64,000 nt of DNA, taken from Rhodocyclales bacterium. Its GTDB lineage: Bacteria; Pseudomonadota; Gammaproteobacteria; Burkholderiales; Rhodocyclaceae. A program made the position numbers and the translations under genes. The notes below the pieces were generated by a model. That model worked only from the letters and a program-made list of their open reading frames with translations. It did no database searches and was not told the origin of the DNA. Location of the stretch: the NCBI GenBank assembly GCA_016183655.1, contig JACPEH010000023.1, positions 124,001 through 188,000 of the forward strand. The letters run 5' to 3'. Positions 58,105 to 64,000 of this stretch are shown here, piece after piece. How positions within the stretch are numbered: position 1 is the first letter of the stretch; each line of letters starts with the position of its first letter.

Positions 58105-59583
58105 ATGCAGGAAACCGACCGCCCTCCGGTAACGGACGCCACGGCCACCGCCGCCGGCGCAATGACAGCGCTTTCCGCTCCGCCGCCCGCGGGCGCCGCC
58201 GGCATGCTGCTGCGCTGGCTGCAAGAGGGGGCGCGCACGGCGCTGCTGCGGCACGCGCGCTGGGACGGACTGCACGCCCGCCCGGCGATGATCGTCGGCC
58301 TGCTCGCGGTGAGCCTGCTGCTCATGTTCGTGCTGCAGCGGCTATGGGTCGTCGGCCCGGCCAGTTTCTACTGGCAGCCGCTGCTGGTCGGCTGGCTGGC
58401 GCCGGCGGCAACCGCCTGGGCGTGCTACGCCCTCCTCCACCCGGCCGACGGCAGCGCACCGGCGCACGCGCCGAGCGCCGCCCATCTCTTCTGCCTGCTG
58501 CAGGCGCAAGGCTGCCTGCTCGCGGCCGTCTACGGCCTGCTCTGGGCGATCGTCATCCAGAGCGGCGGCGGCATGCCGCCACTGTCGCCGACGCTACTCT
58601 GGGGTATCTGGATCAGCCTCTGGGTCTGGCTCGGCGCCGCGCAGACGCTGACCTTCTGGCGCGGCACCCCGCGCAAGGGGCGGGCATTGGCGCTGGCCGT
58701 GCTGCTGCTGGCGCTCGGACTCATCGAGAGCGGCAGCAGGCAGGAGACGCTGTGGGTCGCCGAGGCCGGCGCCACCGCGGCGCCCGAGCCCACGCCGCGC
58801 CGGCTCGTGCTGACGCAGGAGCTGATGGAACAGCAGCCGCTGCTGCTGGGCCGTCGCCTGCAGGCCTTGCAGGCCCAGCGGCCGGGCATCGTCGACCTCT
58901 ACGCGCTGACCTTCGCGCCGTACGCGCACGAGGACGTCTTCCGCCGCGAGAGCGAGATGGTCGCGGGCGTCATGGCGCAGCGCTTCGACAGCGCCGGCCG
59001 CAGCCTGCAACTGGTGAACCATGCGACGACGGTGGACGACTGGCCGTGGGCGACGCCGCTCAACCTGCAGCGCGCCATCCGCCACCTCGCCGGGCTGATG
59101 GACCGCGACGAGGACATCCTGTTCATCCACCTCACCTCGCACGGCGCGCAGGACGGCCAGCTCGCCGCCCAGTTCTGGCCGCTGAGCGTAGCCGCAGTGA
59201 CGCCGCAACAGCTGAAGGCCTGGCTCGACGAGGCCGGCATCCGCCACCGCGTAATCTCGGTCTCCGCCTGCTACTCGGGCAGCTGGATCGCACCGCTGCG
59301 CGACGACAACACGCTGGTGATGACCGCCGCCGACGCCGAGCACACCTCCTTCGGCTGCGGGCGCCAATCCGAGCTGACCTACTTCGGCCGGGCGATTTTC
59401 GACGAACAGCTGCGCACGCAGACCCGCTCCTTCGAAGCGGCACACGCCGCAGCGCGTCCGCTGATCGAGCAGCGCGAGCGCGAAGCGGGCAAGGACGACG
59501 GCTACTCGAACCCGCAGATCGACATCGGCAGCAGCATCCGCGAACGGCTGGAGCGGATGCGCCGGCAGCTGGAGACCGGTTAG
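58105..59583 (+). CDS. Membrane-anchored C13 (legumain-like) cysteine peptidase
   Basis: From ATG 58105 the 492 aa product has an N-terminal half with about five membrane segments (62-80, 92-112, 135-152, 162-182, 193-209) and a C-terminal caspase/legumain-type domain (about 230-490). The catalytic dyad is visible: H346 in FIHLTSHGAQDG and C389 in ISVSACYSGSW, the spacing expected for clan CD. Bacterial C13 proteins are poorly studied; their substrates are unknown. It is convergent with the kinase cassette and divergent from the cytochrome gene, so it is transcribed alone. Confidence 0.88.
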   Translation: MQETDRPPVTDATATAAGAMTALSAPPPAGAAGMLLRWLQEGARTALLRHARWDGLHARPAMIVGLLAVSLLLMFVLQRLWVVGPASFYWQPLLVGWLAPAATAWACYALLHPADGSAPAHAPSAAHLFCLLQAQGCLLAAVYGLLWAIVIQSGGGMPPLSPTLLWGIWISLWVWLGAAQTLTFWRGTPRKGRALALAVLLLALGLIESGSRQETLWVAEAGATAAPEPTPRRLVLTQELMEQQPLLLGRRLQALQAQRPGIVDLYALTFAPYAHEDVFRRESEMVAGVMAQRFDSAGRSLQLVNHATTVDDWPWATPLNLQRAIRHLAGLMDRDEDILFIHLTSHGAQDGQLAAQFWPLSVAAVTPQQLKAWLDEAGIRHRVISVSACYSGSWIAPLRDDNTLVMTAADAEHTSFGCGRQSELTYFGRAIFDEQLRTQTRSFEAAHAAARPLIEQREREAGKDDGYSNPQIDIGSSIRERLERMRRQLETG

Positions 59584-59642
59584 CCGCCCGCGAGGCGGGA
59601 GGCGAGGACCGCTCCGCGGAGCGCCGGGCGGGGCGCCCGCGT
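59584..59642. repeat. GC-rich hairpin region between convergent genes
   Basis: The 59 bp gap holds a perfect 14 bp palindrome CGCTCCGCGGAGCG (59610-59623) and a smaller CCGCCCGCGAGGCGGG stem. No T-runs are present. It may slow or terminate transcription from both sides. Confidence 0.45.
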
Positions 59643-60536
59643 TCAGGCGGCGGACGGAGCGTCGACCGGCAGCTCGATGCGGAAGGTGGTGCCCTCGCCG
59701 ACGCGGCTCTTCACGTCAAGCCGCCCGCCGTGGCGTTCGACGATGTCGCGGGAGATCGACAGGCCGAGGCCGGTGCCCTTGCCGACCGGCTTGGTGGTGA
59801 AGAAGGGTTCGAAGATGCGGGCGCGGACCTCGTCCGGGATGCCCTGGCCGGTATCGGCAATTTCCACCCACACCCGGTCGTCGGCGGCACCGGTGCGCAG
59901 CGTGATGGTGCCGGTGGAATCGATCGCCTGCACGGCGTTGACCAGCAGGTTCATGAACACCTGGTTGATCTGGCCGGGGATGCAGACGACCGGCGGCAGC
60001 TCGCCGTAGTCGCGCACCACCTGCGCCTTGTATTTCAGCTCGCTCCAGATCACGTTGAGGGTGCTCTCCAGCCCGCGGTGCAGGTCGACGGTTTCCCGCT
60101 GCCCTTCGTCGGTGCGCGAGAAACCCTTGAGGTCGCTGATGATCTGCTTGACCCGGTCGAGCCCCTCGACCGACTCGCGCAGCAGGTCGGGAACATCCTG
60201 GCGCAGGTAGTCGATCTCGAGCGTCGCGCGCAGGCGAGCGACCGCCTGCCGCGCCGGATGTTCGGCCGGCAGCGCCTGCTCCATCGCCTCGTAGGCGGCA
60301 AGCAGCTCGAACAGGCGGCCAACGTAGGTGCCGAGCGCCCCCAGGTTGGAGCTGACGAAGCCGACCGGGTTGTTGATCTCGTGCGCCACCCCGGCGGCCA
60401 GTTGGCCGACCGAGGCGAGCTTCTCCGACTGCAGCAGCTGGCTTTCGATCTGCTTGACGTGCGCCCGCAGGCGCTCCAGCTCCGCGCCCGCATCCGTCGC
60501 CGGCCGAACGGCCGCATTGTCGTCGATGCCGTTCAT
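59643..60536 (-). CDS. Soluble histidine kinase, third gene of the signalling cassette
   Basis: The 297 aa protein has no membrane segment. A short coiled coil (about 18-40, ELERLRAHVKQIESQLLQSEKL) leads to a HisKA domain with H52 in GVAHEINNPVGF and an HATPase domain (NLLVNAVQAI, IADTGQGIP, GKGTGLGLSISRDIVERHGGRLDV). The EINNP H-box is the NtrB/ZraS-like type. It lacks any sensor domain of its own and must receive input through partners. It starts 10 bp after the receiver-ATPase gene, and its kinase core closely resembles that of the first gene of the cassette. Confidence 0.92.
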   Translation of the reverse strand: MNGIDDNAAVRPATDAGAELERLRAHVKQIESQLLQSEKLASVGQLAAGVAHEINNPVGFVSSNLGALGTYVGRLFELLAAYEAMEQALPAEHPARQAVARLRATLEIDYLRQDVPDLLRESVEGLDRVKQIISDLKGFSRTDEGQRETVDLHRGLESTLNVIWSELKYKAQVVRDYGELPPVVCIPGQINQVFMNLLVNAVQAIDSTGTITLRTGAADDRVWVEIADTGQGIPDEVRARIFEPFFTTKPVGKGTGLGLSISRDIVERHGGRLDVKSRVGEGTTFRIELPVDAPSAA

Positions 60537-60546
60537 CTCATCCCCC

Positions 60547-62784
60547 TTATTCCGGTTCCGGGCCGAGCACCCGCAGCACTTCGGCCATCGGCGTCTCGCC
60601 GTGCGCCACCTTGTGCCAGGCGTCGTCCCACAGCGTTTCGTGGCCGCCGGCGCGGGCGTGGGCCGCCAGCTCCTTCATGCTCGCGCCGCGGGCGACCAGG
60701 TCGCGCATCCCTTCGTCGGGCAGCAGGATCTCGTAGAGCCCGACGCGCCCCTTGAAGCCGCTGCCGTCGCACTCGGCGCAGCCGGCGCCGACGTAGCCGC
60801 GCACCGGCGTGTCGCGGAAGCGCGGCCCGAGGCGGGCGGCGAGCGCGGCGTCGGTCACCACCTCCTGCCGGCAGTGGCGACAGATGCGGCGCACCAGGCG
60901 CTGCGCGATGATGCCTTCGAGCGCACTGGCGACGATGAAGGGCTTCATGCCCAGGTCGAGCAGGCGGGCGACGGTGGCCAGCGCCGAGTTGGTGTGCAGC
61001 GTGGACAGCACCTGGTGGCCGGTGAGCGCCGCATGGAAGGCGACCTCGGCGGTCTCGATGTCGCGGATCTCGCCGATCAGCACAACGTCCGGGTCCTGGC
61101 GCAGGATCGAGCGCAGCACCGTCGGGAAGGTCAGGCCGATCTTCTCCTTGACCAGCACCTGGCCGGCGTTGTCCAGGTAATACTCGACCGGGTCCTCGAT
61201 GGTGATGTAGTTCTTGGCCGGCGAGGCGTTCGCCTGCAGCAGCGAATAGAGCGTGGTGGTCTTGCCGCTGCCGGTCGGGCCGGTGGCGAGCAGCAGGCCC
61301 TGCGGCTTGTCCACCATCACCCGCACCTTGGCCAGTCCCTTCTCGCCGAAGCCCAGCCCAGCCAGGCTCAGCACCGCCGAGTTGCGGTCGAGGATGCGCA
61401 TCACCACTTTCTCGCCGTTGATCGTCGGCAAGGTCGAGATGCGCAGGTCGACCACCCGCAGTGGCGACTTGACCGTCAGCCGGCCGTCCTGCGGCCGCCG
61501 CCGCTCGGAGATGTCGAGCTCGGCCATGATCTTCAGCCGCGACACCAGCGGCCCGTGCAGCGCGTGCGGAATCTGGATCTTGTCGTGCAGCACGCCGTCG
61601 ATGCGCAGACGGACGACGACGTTCTTGGCGCGCGGCTGCAGGTGGATGTCGGAGGCGCCGAGGCGCATCGCTTCGAGGATGATGGCGTTGGCCAGGCGGA
61701 TTGCCGGCGGCTCGTTGGTCGCCGCCAGCAGCTCGTCGATCGGCACGTTCTCGTCTTCGTCGATGACGATCTCGATGCCCTCGTAGGGGTCGACGCTGCC
61801 GACGACGGTGGCCAGGTCGCGGAAATCGGTCGTGCTGCCCTCGCCGTAGAGTTCGTTGATCTTGGCGCGGATCGCCGCGGAATCGGCCATCACCACCTTG
61901 AGGTCGAGGCCGGCGGTGAAGCGCACGTCGTCGATCAGGCCGGCGTCCATCGGGTCGGCCACCGCCAGCAGCAGGCGGCGCCCTTCCAGCTTGAGCGGCA
62001 CCACCAGCTGCTTGTCGCAGAACGAGCGCGGGATCAGCTCGGCCACAGCGGCGTCGACGCGGAACTCGTCGAGCGCCACCTCCTCGACCAGCAAGTCCTC
62101 GCGCAGGATCTTGCGCAGCATTTTCTCGGTGACCCAGCCGCGGTCGAGCAGCAGCTTGAGCAGCGGCTCCTTGTGGATGCCCTGCAGGCGGGTGAGCTCC
62201 TGCAACTGGGCGCTGGTCAGCAGCTGCTTCTTGTGCAGCATGATCCCCAGCTGGCTACGGTTGGACACCGCGAGGCGCGACAGCGCGCTGATCTCCTTCG
62301 CCTTGCGCGTGTTCTCCTGGCTGAGCTGGCGGTTCTTCTGCACCAGGTCGTACTGCTCCAGCGCCAGCGACACGGTGACGCGCAGGTCGTCGTCGTTCCA
62401 CGGCTTGAGGATGAACTTGTACACCGCGCCTTCGTTGATCGCCCCCATCACCGCACCGGTGTCGGCGTGGCCGGTGAGCATGATGCGGATGGTGTCGGGG
62501 TAGAGGGCCTTCACCTGCTTGAGCAGCTCGGCGCCGGTCATGCCGGGCATCATGTAGTCGCTGATGATCACCTGCGCCGGCGCCTCGTGCAGTCGCGCCA
62601 GCGCTTCGCTGCCGTTGGCGGCGGTGACTATCTCGTAGGCTTCGCTGCGGAAGGTGCGCGTGAGCGCCTTGAGGATGCCCGGTTCGTCGTCGACGATCAG
62701 CAGGCGGTAGCGCGCTGGCGCCGTGCCGCCGTTGGCGGCGGGAGCGTCGGCGGAACCGGTGAAGTAGGCGGCGTAGTTGGTCAT
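60547..62784 (-). CDS. Response regulator fused to a GspE/PilB-type secretion ATPase
   Basis: The 745 aa protein from ATG 62784 has a receiver domain (about 26-145; acid pair D32/D33, phospho-acceptor D76 in IISDYMMPG, T104, K127), a coiled linker (about 145-175), an MshEN-like GspE N-terminal domain (about 180-330) and a complete GspE/PilB ATPase (about 345-745). Walker A GPTGSGKT is at 502-509, Walker B DVVLIGEIRD at 566-575, a His box TGHQVLSTLHTN follows, and the tetracysteine zinc site uses C635, C638, C669 and C672. The receiver resembles those of HD-GYP regulators (LTGHADTGAVMGAINEGAVYKFILKPW). No pseudopilin, GspF or GspD gene is nearby. Phosphorylation probably gates the ATPase or its docking to a type IV pilus or secretion platform. 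Confidence 0.93.
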   Translation of the reverse strand: MTNYAAYFTGSADAPAANGGTAPARYRLLIVDDEPGILKALTRTFRSEAYEIVTAANGSEALARLHEAPAQVIISDYMMPGMTGAELLKQVKALYPDTIRIMLTGHADTGAVMGAINEGAVYKFILKPWNDDDLRVTVSLALEQYDLVQKNRQLSQENTRKAKEISALSRLAVSNRSQLGIMLHKKQLLTSAQLQELTRLQGIHKEPLLKLLLDRGWVTEKMLRKILREDLLVEEVALDEFRVDAAVAELIPRSFCDKQLVVPLKLEGRRLLLAVADPMDAGLIDDVRFTAGLDLKVVMADSAAIRAKINELYGEGSTTDFRDLATVVGSVDPYEGIEIVIDEDENVPIDELLAATNEPPAIRLANAIILEAMRLGASDIHLQPRAKNVVVRLRIDGVLHDKIQIPHALHGPLVSRLKIMAELDISERRRPQDGRLTVKSPLRVVDLRISTLPTINGEKVVMRILDRNSAVLSLAGLGFGEKGLAKVRVMVDKPQGLLLATGPTGSGKTTTLYSLLQANASPAKNYITIEDPVEYYLDNAGQVLVKEKIGLTFPTVLRSILRQDPDVVLIGEIRDIETAEVAFHAALTGHQVLSTLHTNSALATVARLLDLGMKPFIVASALEGIIAQRLVRRICRHCRQEVVTDAALAARLGPRFRDTPVRGYVGAGCAECDGSGFKGRVGLYEILLPDEGMRDLVARGASMKELAAHARAGGHETLWDDAWHKVAHGETPMAEVLRVLGPEPE

Positions 62785-62801
62785 GAGTGGGTCATGGCGG
62801 A

Positions 62802-63992
62802 TCAGGCGGGTAGCGCGACGGTAACGACGGTGCCGCCCTCGAGCGGGCAGCTGATGTCGACCTTGCCGCTGTGGGCGAGGATGATGTCGCGCGCCACGGT
62901 CAGGCCGAGGCCGGTGCCGGCACCGACCCCGCGCGTGGTGAAGAAGGGGTCGAAGACGCGCGGCAGCACCTCGGCGGGAATGCCCGGGCCGTCGTCGCGG
63001 ATGCTCACGGTGATGTTGTCGCCGACGGCGCGGCTGCGCACGGTCACCGTGCCGCCGGCCTCGACCGCCTGCAGCGCGTTCTGCAGGATGGCGAGGAAGG
63101 CCTGGTTGAGATGGCCGGGCAGGCACATCAGCGGCGGCAAGGGCTGCAAGTCGGCGACGAGGTTTACCGCCTCCGGCTTCTGGCCATTGACCACGGCGAG
63201 CAGCGCGGTCAGTTGCGCGTTGAGGTCGACCAGCTGCTCCTCCGGCTGGTCGACGCTGGAAAAACCCTTGAGGTCGCGGACGATGCGGGCGATCCGCTCC
63301 AGTCCCTCGCGCGTGTCGCGCAGCAGGTCGGCAAAGTCGGCGAAGACGAAGTCGAGATCCTGCTGCTGCCAGACCGCCGGCGGAATCACGTCGCGCAGCG
63401 CGGCGAGCTGCGCGCGGTAGCGTTCGGCGGCAAACAGGTTGCTGCCGATGAAGCCGAGCGGGTTGTTGATCTCGTGCGCGACGCCGGCCGCCAGCTGGCC
63501 GATCGACGCCAGCCGCTCGGCCTGGTAGAGCTGGCGCTGGCGCTCGTCGATGATCTGCGTCTGCTCGCGCACCTTGGCGTCGAGGTTCGCCGCCAGCTCG
63601 CGGTACTTCGCCTCGGACGCCTTCAGCGCCTCGTTCTGCTGCTGCAGCTTGGCGTAGTCGGCGCGCACCGCTTCCAGATGCAGGTCGGAAACCATGCGCA
63701 GCCGCGCCCGCGAGAGCAGGCCCCAGCGCAGCAGCCGCGCGATGCCGGCCAACGCCGACGGCGGGCAGTCGGCGGCGAGAAAGCCCAGCGGCTCCAGTTC
63801 GAGGACCAGCGGCGCGCGCGCCGCGCCCGGCGCCGGCGGTGCGCTGTCGGCAAAGGGCGCGCCGCCGGCGTCGAGCAGGCTGACCGGGACGCCGAGCAAG
63901 CCGGTGGCGGCGGCGCACAATTCGGCGGCGTCGCGCGGGGCCAGCAGTTCCTGCAGCGTGAAATCGCGGTCGAATTCGTTGCCCGGGTTCAT
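62802..63992 (-). CDS. Soluble histidine kinase, first gene of the signalling cassette
   Basis: The 396 aa protein has no membrane segment. An N-terminal region (about 8-100, FTLQELLAPRDAAELCAAATGLLGVPVSLLDAGG) resembles a reduced PocR- or GAF-like ligand domain and carries a Cys-Pro site (ADCPPSAL). It is followed by a coiled coil (about 105-160), a HisKA domain with H173 in GVAHEINNPLGF, and an HATPase domain (ILQNALQAV, IRDDGPGIP, GAGTGLGLTVARDIILAHSG). It begins the kinase / REC-GspE / kinase cluster, 17 bp before the next gene. Upstream sequence is outside the window, so more genes may belong to the operon. Confidence 0.92.
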   Translation of the reverse strand: MNPGNEFDRDFTLQELLAPRDAAELCAAATGLLGVPVSLLDAGGAPFADSAPPAPGAARAPLVLELEPLGFLAADCPPSALAGIARLLRWGLLSRARLRMVSDLHLEAVRADYAKLQQQNEALKASEAKYRELAANLDAKVREQTQIIDERQRQLYQAERLASIGQLAAGVAHEINNPLGFIGSNLFAAERYRAQLAALRDVIPPAVWQQQDLDFVFADFADLLRDTREGLERIARIVRDLKGFSSVDQPEEQLVDLNAQLTALLAVVNGQKPEAVNLVADLQPLPPLMCLPGHLNQAFLAILQNALQAVEAGGTVTVRSRAVGDNITVSIRDDGPGIPAEVLPRVFDPFFTTRGVGAGTGLGLTVARDIILAHSGKVDISCPLEGGTVVTVALPA

Positions 63993-64000
63993 GGCATTCC

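Noticed and set aside
60328-63420. Plus-strand ORF of 1030 aa opposite the kinase/ATPase cassette
   Set aside because: It is antisense to three convincing genes and spans two intergenic gaps; composition is that of a shadow frame.

Overview
This window is GC-rich bacterial chromosome with dense genes, short intergenic gaps and many ATGA stop/start overlaps. The gene content and order (mraZ-rsmH-ftsL-ftsI-murE-murF-mraY-murD-ftsW-murG-murC-ddl-ftsQ-ftsA-ftsZ-lpxC-[62 aa membrane protein]/dciA-M23 peptidase-secA-argJ) point to a betaproteobacterium, most likely Rhodocyclales. That placement is an inference from synteny and protein character; no database search was run. No tRNA, rRNA, CRISPR array, transposase or prophage gene was seen.

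Regions. (1) 1-23830, minus strand: a partial SEC-C/TPR protein, argJ, secA, an M23 peptidase, the divergent helicase-loader gene dciA, a tiny membrane protein, lpxC and a complete division and cell-wall cluster. The cluster is headed by mraZ, whose promoter carries three 10-bp-spaced MraZ boxes. (2) 24028-27429: a glutathione transferase, the RNase P RNA gene rnpB with promoter and terminator, a DUF3025 protein, a lipoprotein and pyrC. (3) 27616-28727: an unusual ribbon-helix-helix/receiver fusion divergent from a small XRE regulator, with an AT-rich operator-like island between them. (4) 28741-32854: rsmI, yraN, a secreted HIRAN protein, gmhA/diaA, a dolP-like BON lipoprotein, a glutathione peroxidase and hldE2/rfaE2. 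(5) 32998-39192: a short KdpD-like kinase, KdpE and Kup in one operon, facing a second kup. (6) 39627-44925: two tandem diguanylate cyclases with c-type haem sensor domains, then a cupredoxin/haem-b protein pair and an EF-hand protein. (7) 44995-55731: ssb, an MFS transporter, uvrA, dgkA, pepN, a dispersed repeat, a radical SAM protein, tpx and azlCD. (8) 55831-63992: a nine-haem cytochrome c/cytochrome b fusion resembling CbcL, a membrane-anchored C13 (legumain-like) peptidase, and a three-gene cassette in which two soluble histidine kinases flank a response regulator fused to a GspE/PilB-type ATPase.

How the genes fit together. The left third is core envelope machinery: lipid II synthesis (MurC-G, MraY, Ddl), septal synthesis and division (FtsW, FtsI, FtsL, FtsQ, FtsA, FtsZ), lipid A commitment (LpxC) and secretion (SecA). 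The right half is a respiratory and signalling region typical of metabolically flexible aquatic or sediment betaproteobacteria: haem-sensing c-di-GMP synthesis, a quinol-linked multihaem cytochrome, periplasmic copper and haem-b proteins, and potassium control through Kup rather than KdpFABC. The least ordinary loci are the HK / REC-GspE / HK cassette, the RHH-REC regulator with its divergent XRE partner, and the nine-haem CbcL-like cytochrome.
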